Translations under genes and position numbers: made by a program
Shown here: positions 18,404 to 26,137 of the stretch, piece by piece
Layout of the letters: each line of letters opens with the position of its first letter
Position numbering within the stretch: the stretch's first letter is position 1
The notes under the pieces: model-generated
What the model was told of the DNA's origin: nothing
What the model saw: only the letters and a program-made list of their open reading frames with translations
Database searches by the model: none
NCBI RefSeq assembly: GCF_003324565.1
Contig: NZ_QOLA01000017.1
Coordinates: 1-64,000, forward strand
Length of the DNA stretch: 64,000 bases
Source of the DNA: Streptomyces sp. SDr-06
Lineage (GTDB): Bacteria; Actinomycetota; Actinomycetes; Streptomycetales; Streptomycetaceae
Direction: 5' to 3'

Positions 18404-19144
18404 CTACCGCGGTCCCTCCGGCGGACGCTGGCGCGGCATGTTCGGCCGGGTGGCCGGGGGGAGGGGGAGGCGGCCGGGCCCGGGGGCCCCGTCCGTACGC
18501 GGGGCCGCCGCGCTCAGCGTCTGCATGACGAGCGGCGCGGGCCCCGAGCGGAACTCCACCATCCAGTCCGCCGTCTCCGAGCGCACCAGCTCCGTCACGT
18601 CCTCGGTGAACCGGCGCAGCACCGAGAGGCAGCGCTCGGCCGCCTCGCTCGCGGTGCCCTCGGTCGGCCCGAGCACCTCCCGCACGCTCTCCGAGGCCCA
18701 GTCGAACTGGAGGGCCTGGAGCCTGCGCTGCACCGCCTGCGCGGTGGCCACGTCCCGCATCCAGCCCGAGGTGAGCCCGAAGTAGCGGTCGCAGGCCATG
18801 CAGGCCGCGCCGAGCAGCAGGCACAGGTAGCCCCAGCCCGCCGCCCCCTCCAGGGCGTGCGTCAGATCGAGCAGCGGCAGAACGGCCCCCGCGATCGCGC
18901 CGGTGGCCGTGCCGCAGCGCAGGGCGCGGGCGCCGCGGCGCTTCCAGAGCCGGTCGGCGAGGTACCAGTCCGCGATGCGCAGGGCGTCGTTCTCGACCCA
19001 GCGGTACAGCTCGGCGAGGCGCTCGGCCGGCTCGCCCCAGTCGCCGAGCGGGAACGGCCTCCCGGTCAGATCGCCCGTCTGTGCGCCCTCGTCCCGCCGG
19101 GCCGGGCCCGGAGGCCCCTCGGGCTGCATGTCCGGCTGGCTCAC
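18404..19144 (-). CDS. SLATT-domain two-TM protein
   Basis: A 246-residue protein with a Pro-rich N-terminus, a helix (LAELYRWVENDALRIADWYL), two adjacent transmembrane helices (about residues 75-115) and a long helical C-terminal part, ending in a Pro/Arg-rich tail. The layout of one helix, two TM, then a long helix is that of SLATT domains, predicted pore-forming effectors that elsewhere sit beside SMODS nucleotidyltransferases or SLOG proteins. No such partner is visible here; the gene lies between a hypothetical gene and ybaB. As I recall, Streptomyces genomes keep an orthologue at this position, so a housekeeping envelope role is also possible. Confidence 0.7.
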   Translation of the reverse strand: MSQPDMQPEGPPGPARRDEGAQTGDLTGRPFPLGDWGEPAERLAELYRWVENDALRIADWYLADRLWKRRGARALRCGTATGAIAGAVLPLLDLTHALEGAAGWGYLCLLLGAACMACDRYFGLTSGWMRDVATAQAVQRRLQALQFDWASESVREVLGPTEGTASEAAERCLSVLRRFTEDVTELVRSETADWMVEFRSGPAPLVMQTLSAAAPRTDGAPGPGRLPLPPATRPNMPRQRPPEGPR

Positions 19145-19180
19145 CCGGCCGCTCCCTCCGCGCTTGCTGTGACCCTCTGT

Positions 19181-19256
19181 GACGTCGAGTGACGTAAGGG
19201 CACCTGGCTGTGTGCCTGACGCACTGGACGTCTACAGGACGTAGTAAATGACGTCA
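19181..19256. promoter_or_regulatory. GACGT direct-repeat array upstream of ybaB and the SLATT gene
   Basis: This lies in the 382-bp gap (19145-19526) between the divergent SLATT and ybaB genes. GACGT occurs at 19181, 19191, 19227, 19238 and 19250, with 10- to 12-bp spacing inside two groups, so the copies fall on one face of the helix. The last copy is part of a perfect TGACGTCA palindrome (19249-19256). The rest of the gap holds an inverted repeat CCATTC/GAATGG (19316-19335) and no credible ORF. The arrangement suggests an operator; the binding protein is unknown. Confidence 0.45.
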
Positions 19257-19526
19257 CGCCCGGCGGCACCGGAGGTGCGCCTGCGCGTATTGACGCGTAG
19301 TGATGCGCCCGACCGCCATTCCTACCGCCGAATGGAGGGCCCAGGGGGCGATATCCAGGTATTTCCCCCCGGAAGGGGCCCTTGATCAGGTATAGGAACC
19401 CGCACGGCATCACTCGAAAGAGTTGCGGAGCAGGGCGCCTGTCGACCACGTAGGCTCGGAGTGCCGAAAGGGACGGCGCGGTGTGGCCGTCCTTGTGAAC
19501 CGTTCTACCGAAACCCGGAGTGAAAC

Positions 19527-19862
19527 GTGATCCCTGGTGGTGGCCAGCCCAACATGCAGCAGCTTCTCCAGCAGGCCCAGAAGATGCAGCAGGATCTCGC
19601 CCTCGCCCAGGAAGAGCTGGCGGCGACCGAGGTCGAAGGCCAGGCCGGCGGCGGTCTCGTCAAGGCGACCGTGACCGGCTCGGGCGAGCTGCGTGCCCTC
19701 GCCATCGACCCGAAGGCGGTCGACCCGGAGGACACCGAGACCCTCGCGGACCTGATCGTCGCGGCCGTGCAGGCCGCCAACGAGAACGCCCAGCAGCTCC
19801 AGCAGCAGAAGCTGGGCCCGCTGGCGCAGGGCCTCGGCGGCATGCCGGGCCTGCCGTTCTAG
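19527..19862 (+). CDS. ybaB: YbaB/EbfC family nucleoid-associated protein
   Basis: A 111-residue protein. The typical EbfC pattern is present: a Met/Gln-rich N-terminus (MQQLLQQAQKMQQD), a coiled-coil helix, VEGQAGGGLVKATVTGSGE, and AIDPKAVDPEDTETLADLIV. YbaB proteins bind DNA as dimers and are almost always encoded next to recR, as here. The GTG start at 19527 has CCGGAG 6 nt upstream. An overlapping +2 frame starting at 19520 is a shadow. Confidence 0.95.
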   Translation: MIPGGGQPNMQQLLQQAQKMQQDLALAQEELAATEVEGQAGGGLVKATVTGSGELRALAIDPKAVDPEDTETLADLIVAAVQAANENAQQLQQQKLGPLAQGLGGMPGLPF

Positions 19863-19977
19863 GTCCGCGACACCGGGTGTACGCCCGGCCTTCGGGGCCC
19901 GGCCGTGCGCCTGCCCTACTGAGGCGGACGCACACCAACTACCGTAGGCATCAGAGCAACCCACGAGAGGCGTTCCG

Positions 19978-20577
19978 TTGTACGAAGGCGTGGTTCAGGA
20001 CCTCATCGACGAACTGGGCAGGCTGCCCGGCGTCGGTCCCAAGAGCGCGCAGCGGATCGCCTTCCACATCCTGCAGGCCGAGCCGACCGACGTGCGCCGC
20101 CTCGCGCACGCCCTCCTCGAGGTGAAGGACAAGGTCCGGTTCTGCGCGGTGTGCGGCAACGTGGCGCAGGAGGAGCGGTGTGCCATCTGCCGCGACCCGC
20201 GCCGCGACCAGAGCGTCATCTGCGTCGTGGAGGAGCCCAAGGACGTGGTGGCCATCGAGCGGACCCGCGAGTTCCGCGGCCGCTACCACGTGCTCGGCGG
20301 GGCCATCAGCCCGATCGAGGGCGTCGGCCCGGACGACCTGCGCATCCGCGAGCTGCTCGCCCGCCTCGCGGACGGGACGGTCACCGAGCTGATCCTGGCC
20401 ACCGATCCGAACCTGGAGGGCGAGGCCACGGCGACGTACCTCGCCCGCATGATCAAGCCCATGGGTCTCAAGGTCACCCGGCTCGCCAGCGGCCTGCCGG
20501 TGGGCGGCGACCTGGAGTACGCCGACGAGGTCACCCTGGGCCGGGCCTTCGAAGGAAGGCGGCTGCTCGATGTATGA
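19978..20577 (+). CDS. recR: Recombination mediator protein RecR
   Basis: A 199-residue protein of full normal length. It has the N-terminal helix-hairpin-helix (GRLPGVGPKSAQRIAFHIL), a zinc finger with Cys56, Cys59, Cys68 and Cys71 (FCAVCGN...RCAIC), and a Toprim domain (ICVVEEPKDVVAIERTREF, ILATDPNLEGEATATYLA). With RecO, RecR loads RecA on gapped single-stranded DNA. The start is a TTG at 19978 with GAGAGG about 8 nt upstream, a weak start that may limit expression. It lies 115 nt after ybaB. Confidence 0.97.
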   Translation: MYEGVVQDLIDELGRLPGVGPKSAQRIAFHILQAEPTDVRRLAHALLEVKDKVRFCAVCGNVAQEERCAICRDPRRDQSVICVVEEPKDVVAIERTREFRGRYHVLGGAISPIEGVGPDDLRIRELLARLADGTVTELILATDPNLEGEATATYLARMIKPMGLKVTRLASGLPVGGDLEYADEVTLGRAFEGRRLLDV

Positions 20578-20632
20578 CGCCCAGCAGGAGTACGCCCGGC
20601 AGGGCTACGAGGAAGGTCGACTCGATGTCTGA
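20570..20632 (+). CDS. 20-codon bridging small ORF between recR and the DUF5063 gene
   Basis: An ATG at 20570, inside the recR stop region, opens a 20-residue frame (MYDAQQEYA...EGRLDV) whose stop at 20630-20632 overlaps the DUF5063 start at 20625. It therefore overlaps both neighbours by 8 nt and could carry ribosomes across the gap. Its last codons (EGRLDV) repeat the end of recR (EGRRLLDV), and the DNA around both stops is similar, which suggests a short tandem duplication of the recR tail. The recR-proximal GAAGGAAGG can serve as its ribosome site. Expression is unproven. Confidence 0.4.
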   Translation: MYDAQQEYARQGYEEGRLDV

Positions 20633-21284
20633 CGCAACGCTGCACGCGACCACCCAGGACCCGGACTCCTTCGCGGTCCAGATCGCCGACCAGGTCGAGT
20701 CCTTCATCGTCGCCGTCACGGAAGTGGCCAAGGGCGACGAGCCCGACAGCGCGGTGCCGTTCCTCCTCCTGGAGGTCTCCCAGCTCCTGCTGGCCGGCGG
20801 CCGCCTCGGGGCGCACGAGGACATCGTCCCCGACGAGCGCTACGAGCCCGACCTCGGCCCGGAGGCGGACGTCGACGAGCTGCGCGAGCGGTTCGCCCGG
20901 CTGCTCGAACCCATCGACGTGTACTCCGAGGTCTTCGACCCGTACGAGCCGCGCAAGGCGCCGGTGCCGTGCCGGATCTCCGACGACCTCGCCGACGTCG
21001 TCACCGACCTGCGCCACGGCCTGGCCCACTACCGGGCGGGCCGCACCACCGAGGCCCTGTGGTGGTGGCAGTTCTCGTACTTCTCCAACTGGGGCTCGAC
21101 GGCCTCCGCCGCGTTGCGCGCGCTCCAGTCGCTCGTCGCCCACGTCCGCCTCAACCAGCCGCTCGAAGCGCTGGACGGCCTCGACACCGACGAGGACCTG
21201 ACGGAGGACGCCCTGGAGGAGGAGGCCGGCCGCGTCATGATCGAGGAGCTCTCCGGCCCGCTGGGGCTGCGCGACCTCAAGTAG
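20625..21284 (+). CDS. DUF5063 domain protein
   Basis: A 219-residue soluble acidic protein. It matches in layout the actinobacterial DUF5063 proteins that follow recR: a helical N-terminal part (FAVQIADQVESFIVAV), FLLLEVSQLLLAGGRLGAHE, then YEPDLGPEADVDELRERFA and LWWWQFSYFSNWGSTASAAL. No catalytic motif is seen and the function is unknown. The ribosome site GAGGAAGG lies 8 nt before the ATG and is inside the small bridging ORF. Confidence 0.85.
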   Translation: MSDATLHATTQDPDSFAVQIADQVESFIVAVTEVAKGDEPDSAVPFLLLEVSQLLLAGGRLGAHEDIVPDERYEPDLGPEADVDELRERFARLLEPIDVYSEVFDPYEPRKAPVPCRISDDLADVVTDLRHGLAHYRAGRTTEALWWWQFSYFSNWGSTASAALRALQSLVAHVRLNQPLEALDGLDTDEDLTEDALEEEAGRVMIEELSGPLGLRDLK

Positions 21285-21291
21285 GCCTGGT

Positions 21292-21311
21292 CCCGCGCGC
21301 GTTGGCGCGGG
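21292..21311 (+). terminator. GC hairpin after the DUF5063 gene
   Basis: CCCGCGC and GCGCGGG form a 7-bp stem with a 6-nt loop, starting 7 nt after the DUF5063 stop. There is no T-run, as usual for Streptomyces terminators. It precedes the 220-nt region that must hold the ask promoter. Confidence 0.4.
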
Positions 21312-21536
21312 CCCCGGTCCGCGCCCGCCGCGAGGCCGGTCGCTCCCCCTTCTGTGACCCCGCCCACAAGTCGCGTACAACGGACCGGTCCGGGCAGATG
21401 GACCTCGCGAGCGGTCCGGAGAAACGCCCGGTGATCATGGTGTGAGCGGGACATCTCACGAAGTGATACGGCGCGGGCGATTCCGGCCCGCTCGTTAGAC
21501 TGAGCCGACCAGGAATGAACTGAGCGAGGAGCGCAC

Positions 21537-22817
21537 GTGGGCCTTGTCGTGCAGAAGTACGGAGGCTCCTCCGTTGCCGATGCCGAGGGCATCAAGCGCG
21601 TCGCCAAGCGGATCGTGGAAGCCAAGAAGAACGGCCACCAGGTGGTCGTCGTGGTTTCCGCGATGGGCGACACGACGGATGAGTTGATCGAGCTCGCGGA
21701 GCAGGTGTCGCCGATGCCTGCCGGGCGGGAATTCGACATGCTGCTGACCGCCGGAGAGCGGATCGCCATGGCCCTGCTGGCCATGGCGATCAAAAGCCTG
21801 GGCCACAAGGCCCAGTCCTTCACGGGCAGCCAGGCCGGTGTCATCACCGACTCGGTCCACAACAAGGCGCGGATCATCGACGTCACCCCGGGCCGCATCC
21901 GGACCTCGATCGACGAGGGCAACATCGCCATCGTCGCCGGGTTCCAGGGCGTCAGCCAGGAGGGCAAGAACATCACCACGCTCGGGCGCGGTGGTTCGGA
22001 CACGACGGCCGTCGCGCTGGCCGCGGCCCTCGACGCCGAGGTCTGCGAGATCTACACCGACGTCGACGGCGTCTTCACCGCGGACCCCCGCGTCGTGAAG
22101 AAGGCGAAGAAGATCGAGTGGATCTCCTTCGAGGACATGCTGGAGCTGGCCGCGTCCGGCTCCAAGGTGCTCCTGCACCGGTGCGTCGAGTACGCCCGCC
22201 GCTACAACATCCCGATCCACGTGCGGTCGTCCTTCAGCGGACTGCAGGGCACCTGGGTCAGCAACGAACCACGTTCCCAGTCGGAGGGTCAGCAGGTGGA
22301 GCACGCCATCATCTCCGGAGTCGCCCACGACGTCTCCGAGGCGAAGGTCACGGTCGTCGGGGTGCCCGACAAGCCGGGCGAGGCCGCGGCGATCTTCCGC
22401 ACCATCGCGGACGCCGAGATCAACATCGACATGGTGGTGCAGAACGTCTCCGCCGCGTCGACCGGGCTCACCGACATCTCCTTCACGCTGCCGAAGGCCG
22501 AGGGCCGCAAGGCGATCGACGCCCTGGAGCGGTCCAAGCCGGCCATCGGCTTCGAGTCGCTGCGCTACGACGACCAGATCGCCAAGATCTCCCTGGTCGG
22601 CGCCGGCATGAAGACCAACCCGGGCGTCACGGCGGGCTTCTTCGAGGCCCTGTCCGACGCGGGCGTCAACATCGAGCTCATCTCGACCTCCGAGATCCGC
22701 ATCTCGGTCGTCACGCGTGCCGACGACGTGAACAACGCCGTCCGCGCGGTGCACTCCGCCTTCGGCCTCGACTCCGACAGCGACGAGGCCGTCGTCTACG
22801 GGGGCACCGGGCGATGA
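21537..22817 (+). CDS. ask: Aspartate kinase (aspartokinase)
   Basis: A 426-residue enzyme that phosphorylates aspartate in the first step of the lysine, threonine, methionine and isoleucine pathway. The kinase domain begins with VQKYGGSSVADAEGIKRVA and includes GERIAMALLAMAI and TLGRGGSDTTAVALAAAL. Two ACT-type regulatory domains follow residue 260 (KVTVVGVPDKPGEAAAIF and KISLVGAGMKTNPGVTAGFF), so feedback inhibition by lysine and threonine is expected. The GTG start at 21537 has GAGGAG 7 nt upstream. The stop overlaps the asd-like gene by 4 nt. An internal start for a separate beta subunit is annotated below. Confidence 0.97.
   Translation: MGLVVQKYGGSSVADAEGIKRVAKRIVEAKKNGHQVVVVVSAMGDTTDELIELAEQVSPMPAGREFDMLLTAGERIAMALLAMAIKSLGHKAQSFTGSQAGVITDSVHNKARIIDVTPGRIRTSIDEGNIAIVAGFQGVSQEGKNITTLGRGGSDTTAVALAAALDAEVCEIYTDVDGVFTADPRVVKKAKKIEWISFEDMLELAASGSKVLLHRCVEYARRYNIPIHVRSSFSGLQGTWVSNEPRSQSEGQQVEHAIISGVAHDVSEAKVTVVGVPDKPGEAAAIFRTIADAEINIDMVVQNVSAASTGLTDISFTLPKAEGRKAIDALERSKPAIGFESLRYDDQIAKISLVGAGMKTNPGVTAGFFEALSDAGVNIELISTSEIRISVVTRADDVNNAVRAVHSAFGLDSDSDEAVVYGGTGR
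22283..22298 (+). promoter_or_regulatory. Internal ribosome site and GTG start for an aspartokinase beta subunit
   Basis: GGAGGG at 22283-22288 is followed after 7 nt by an in-frame GTG (22296-22298) at codon 254 of ask. Translation from here would give a 173-residue protein starting VEHAIISGVAHDV that contains just the two ACT domains. Overlapping alpha and beta subunits made this way are known for actinobacterial and Bacillus lysC/ask genes, which form alpha2beta2 enzymes. Confidence 0.7.
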
Positions 22818-23872
22818 CCCGCAGACCGGCGCTCACGGTCGTCGGAGCGACCGGGGGCGCCGGTGCGGTGATGCTCCAGATCCTGTCCGAGCACGCCGAC
22901 GTGTGGGGCGAGGTCCGCCTCGTCGCCTCGGCGCGCTCGGCCGGCCGCAAGCTGCTCGTACGGGGCCAGGAGTGCGAGGTCCTCGCGCTGAGCGAGGAGG
23001 CCCTGGACGGCTCCGACGTCGTCGTCTTCCTCGTGCCCGCCGACATCGCCGCCCGCTGGGCGCCGGTCGCCGCCGCCAAGGGCGCGGTGGTGGTGGACAG
23101 TTCGGCCGCCTTCCGGATGGACCCGGACGTGCCGCTCGTGGTGCCCGAGCTCAATCCCCATGCCGTACGGATGCGTCCGCGCGGCATCGTCGCGAGCCCG
23201 CACGCCAGCACCCTCGCCATGATCGTGACGGTCGGCGCGCTGCACGCCGAGTTCGGCCTGAGCGAGCTGGTCGTCTCCACGTACCAGGCGGTCAGCGGGG
23301 AGGGGCAGCCCGGGGTCGAGGCGCTGCGCCGGCAGATCTCGCTGGTGGCCGGGACGGGGCTCGGCACGAGTCCGGGCGATGTGCGCCGGGCCGTGGGCGA
23401 CGACCTCGGCCCGTTCCCCGCGCCGGTCGCCCTGAACGTGGTGCCCTGGACCGGCGAGCTCGCCGAGGACGGCTGGTCCTCGCAGGAGCTGGGGCTGCGC
23501 GACGAGTTGCGCAAACTGCTCGACCTGCCGCGGCTCCCGGTGTCCGCGACCTGTGTGCGGGTGCCGGTCGTCACCACGCACTCGGCGTCCGTGCACGCCC
23601 GCTTCGAGAACGAGGTGGACGTGGCGCGGGCCCACGAGATCCTGGCGACCGCGCCCGGCGTGGTGCTCTTCGACAACCCCGCCGTCGGCGAGTTCCCCAC
23701 GCCCGCGGACGTGGTCGGCACCGACCCCACCTGGGTCGGCCGGGTGCGCAGCTCGCCGGACGATCCGCACGTACTGGAACTTTTCGTCTGCGGCGACAAC
23801 CTGCGCAAGGGGACGGCGCTGAACGCCGCGCACATCGCCGAGTTGGCGGCTCGCGAATTCACCGCGCGATGA
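22814..23872 (+). CDS. Aspartate-semialdehyde dehydrogenase homologue lacking the catalytic cysteine
   Basis: A 352-residue protein overlapping ask by 4 nt and covering the whole ASADH fold: VVGATGGAGAVML for NADP binding, AAFRMDPDVPLVVPELNP, TYQAVSGEGQPGVEALRRQI and a C-terminal FVCGDNLRKGTALN. In active enzymes the nucleophile lies in a GIxANPNC(T/S)T segment; here the segment is GIVASPHASTLAM, with Ala131 (codon 23204-23206) where Cys is required. Gln158 and His256 of the active site remain. The glycine loop and the usual SGAFR (here SAAFR) are also altered. The gene is intact and in frame, so it looks like a pseudoenzyme; a functional asd must exist elsewhere. Confidence 0.85.
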   Translation: MTRRPALTVVGATGGAGAVMLQILSEHADVWGEVRLVASARSAGRKLLVRGQECEVLALSEEALDGSDVVVFLVPADIAARWAPVAAAKGAVVVDSSAAFRMDPDVPLVVPELNPHAVRMRPRGIVASPHASTLAMIVTVGALHAEFGLSELVVSTYQAVSGEGQPGVEALRRQISLVAGTGLGTSPGDVRRAVGDDLGPFPAPVALNVVPWTGELAEDGWSSQELGLRDELRKLLDLPRLPVSATCVRVPVVTTHSASVHARFENEVDVARAHEILATAPGVVLFDNPAVGEFPTPADVVGTDPTWVGRVRSSPDDPHVLELFVCGDNLRKGTALNAAHIAELAAREFTAR

Positions 23873-24139
23873 GCTCCACCCATTTGTAGGATCTGTGAAC
23901 GCTCTGTGAGCAAGTCGCTGGTCTGTACCACTTGAACTGCGCCAAGCCCTTGTTACACGATTCATTTCCGTGTCCCTGCAACCGCAGTCCGGCATGGAGC
24001 GTCTATGCGGTCGCCCCTCAAGGTGCCGTAAAAATCGGGGCATTGGGGAAGAGCGGGTACGGATGAGGGTATGTGGCGCACCGCCAAAAACAGTGTCGTA
24101 CGCGTACAACCCTGACGGGGAGGAACGTGTCCAACAGGC

Positions 24140-24811
24140 GTGGCAGAGGTACTCGACTTCAGAGCGGTACCGACGCGCGGTGGCACGGTCGTCCGCCCGC
24201 GTCGGCGACTCGGCGCGCCCGGTGGCATGCCGGTGATCGCGCCGATGCCCGCCACCCGTCCGGCCCGCGTTCCCGCGCAGACGACCTCGCGCGAGAGCGC
24301 TGACGAGGCCATGGCGGCCGGCACCACCGTCGATCACCTCACCGAGACCTACCGCGCGCACTACCGCTCGCTGCTCGGACTCGCGGCCCTGCTCCTGGAC
24401 GACACCGCCTCCTGCGAGGACGTCGTGCAGGAGGCCTTCATCCGGGTCCACTCGGCCCGCAGCCGGGTGCGCGAGCCGGAGAAGACCCTCGCCTACCTCC
24501 GCCAGACCGTCGTCAACCTGTCGCGGTCCGCGCTGCGCCGCCGCATCCTCGGGCTCAAGCTGCTCTCCAAGCCGATGCCCGACATGGCGAGCGCCGAGGA
24601 GGGCGCGTACGACCAGCTGGAGCGCGACGCGCTGATCAAGGCGATGCGCGGGCTCCAGCGCCGCCAGCGCGAGGTGCTCGTGCTGCGGTACTTCGCGGAC
24701 ATGACCGAGGCCCAGGTCGCCGAGACGCTCGGCATATCCCTGGGCTCGGTGAAGGCGTACGGATCGCGCGGCATCGCCGCCCTGCGCGTCGCCATGGAGG
24801 CAACGGCATGA
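24140..24811 (+). CDS. RNA polymerase sigma factor, SigE family (ECF)
   Basis: Up to 223 residues. Region 2 spans about residues 65-135 (TYRAHYRSLLGLAALLLDD, EDVVQEAFIRVHSA, TLAYLRQTVVNLSRS), and region 4 about 165-220 (LQRRQREVLVLRYFADMTEA, VAETLGISLGSVKAYGSRGI). The SigE-family 'SVKAYGSRGIAALR' ending is clear. The start is uncertain: GTG at 24140 is 17 nt from the nearest GGAGG, whereas that GGAGG sits just before an out-of-frame GTG at 24126. An in-frame ATG at 24227 would give a shorter protein still including both regions. The stop overlaps the next gene by 4 nt, pointing to a sigma/partner pair. Confidence 0.9.
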   Translation: MAEVLDFRAVPTRGGTVVRPRRRLGAPGGMPVIAPMPATRPARVPAQTTSRESADEAMAAGTTVDHLTETYRAHYRSLLGLAALLLDDTASCEDVVQEAFIRVHSARSRVREPEKTLAYLRQTVVNLSRSALRRRILGLKLLSKPMPDMASAEEGAYDQLERDALIKAMRGLQRRQREVLVLRYFADMTEAQVAETLGISLGSVKAYGSRGIAALRVAMEATA

Positions 24812-26031
24812 AAGGGCCCGACGGCAACGGCGACAGGTGGCAAGGGGAACACGGGGCATACGGAAAGAAAGGGCCGGACCAGCGGCCCAGGAATGACCTG
24901 AACGACCTGACTGGATACGGATTCGTGGACAAGACGCCGGAAAAGAACAGCACCGGCACCCCTCCCTTCGGCCTTCCTCCGGCCGCGTCGGGCCCCGACG
25001 CGGCCGACGAACAGGCGCTGCGCAGGCTGCTGCACGGCGCGGTGGACGGGCTGACGCCCTCGGAGGGGGCGCTCGACCACCTGCGGGCCGCGGTGCCCGT
25101 GCGGCGGGCCCGCAAGCGGCAGGCCGTCGTCGGCTCGGTCGCCGCGGCGCTTCTGGTGGCCACCGCGGTGCCCGCGTTCATCCATGTCGCCAACACCTCG
25201 GGCAGCGCGGGCGACCAGCCGGCCGTCGCCGGGCACGGCGAGCGGACGCACGGCACCTCCGGCGGCGCCTCGGGCGCGGCGGACGGCGTGCGGGAGGGCG
25301 ACCAGCCCCCCGGCGCCTGGAGCCGGCCCGGCAGCCCCGACGCCAAGGGCCCCACGGCACAGCCCAGCAAGGGCGCCACGGGCGGCACCGCCGGCGGCGC
25401 GACCGGCGCGGGCAGCGGTCCCGTGCAGGCGAACTCGCCGGTGTGCGAGGCGGGCGAGCTGAGCGTGAAGTCGGCGAAGGTCGGCCGGCCCGACTCGACC
25501 GGCAAGGTGTACGGCGCGTTCCGCATCGTCAACGCGTCCAACAAGCAGTGCGCCATAGGCGGGGTCGGCAAGTTCAACGTCAAGGCGCAGGGTGCGGCCG
25601 ACCCGGCGAAGATCACGGTCGTCGAGCACGCGGTGGGCGACCCGGCCCCCGGCCTCCCCGACCCTTCGCAGGACACCACCCGCCTGGTCCTGAAGCCGTC
25701 CGGGGCGTACGAGGTGCGGTTCGCCTGGGTGCCGTCGGACACCTGCCCGAAGACCCCGCCGTCGCCCGACCCGAGCCCGTCGGGCGGCAGCTCCGGCAGC
25801 ACCAGCGGGGTCGTCGCCCCGACCACGGCGTCGGGCGGCGCGATGACCCAGCTCGGCGCGGACGGCGGCGCCCCCACGGCCGCGGCGGGCGGCACGGTCG
25901 CGGTCACCCACGTCGCCGAGCCGGGCGCGCCGTCCGCGGAGGCGAAGATCCCGAACGCCTGCGCCGGAACGATCTACAAGACGGGCGTCCTGGACGCGGG
26001 CACGGGCACGCCCGCGGCGGTCACGCCGTAG
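24808..26031 (+). CDS. Single-TM secreted-domain protein coupled to the sigma factor
   Basis: A 407-residue protein. A cytosolic N-terminal part of about 100 residues contains DEQALRRLLHGAVDGLTPSE and a basic segment (VRRARKRQ), then one transmembrane helix at about 105-127 (VVGSVAAALLVATAVPAF). The outside part begins with a Gly/Ser/Pro-rich linker and a domain with CEAGELSVKSAKVG, YGAFRIVNASNKQCAIGG and a later Cys pair, resembling DUF4232-type beta domains. The 4-nt overlap and topology suggest it could act as anti-sigma or sensor for the upstream sigma factor. No ZAS zinc motif is present, so this is inference. Confidence 0.75.
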   Translation: MKGPDGNGDRWQGEHGAYGKKGPDQRPRNDLNDLTGYGFVDKTPEKNSTGTPPFGLPPAASGPDAADEQALRRLLHGAVDGLTPSEGALDHLRAAVPVRRARKRQAVVGSVAAALLVATAVPAFIHVANTSGSAGDQPAVAGHGERTHGTSGGASGAADGVREGDQPPGAWSRPGSPDAKGPTAQPSKGATGGTAGGATGAGSGPVQANSPVCEAGELSVKSAKVGRPDSTGKVYGAFRIVNASNKQCAIGGVGKFNVKAQGAADPAKITVVEHAVGDPAPGLPDPSQDTTRLVLKPSGAYEVRFAWVPSDTCPKTPPSPDPSPSGGSSGSTSGVVAPTTASGGAMTQLGADGGAPTAAAGGTVAVTHVAEPGAPSAEAKIPNACAGTIYKTGVLDAGTGTPAAVTP

Positions 26032-26077
26032 CCGGCGGCAGCACGACGGCTCCTCGTTCGCGGAGGGGGAGGAGCAC

Positions 26078-26106
26078 GAAGGGGGCCGCCGACAGCGGCC
26101 CCCTTC
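26078..26106 (+). terminator. Strong terminator hairpin after the sigma operon
   Basis: GAAGGGGGCCGC and GCGGCCCCCTTC form a perfect 12-bp stem with a 5-nt loop (cgaca), followed by GCTCGTTTTCG. It lies between the convergent sigma-partner gene and the SURF1 gene and can serve both. Confidence 0.85.
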
Positions 26107-26137
26107 GCTCGTTTTCGCCTCTGTGGTGCGCTGTTCG

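Noticed and set aside
19380..19526. Possible small RNA (SRP/4.5S-like) upstream of ybaB
   Set aside because: A signal recognition particle RNA is sometimes found near dnaX-ybaB-recR, but none of its conserved loop sequence is visible; only a 6-bp stem (GGACGG/CCGTCC) is present.
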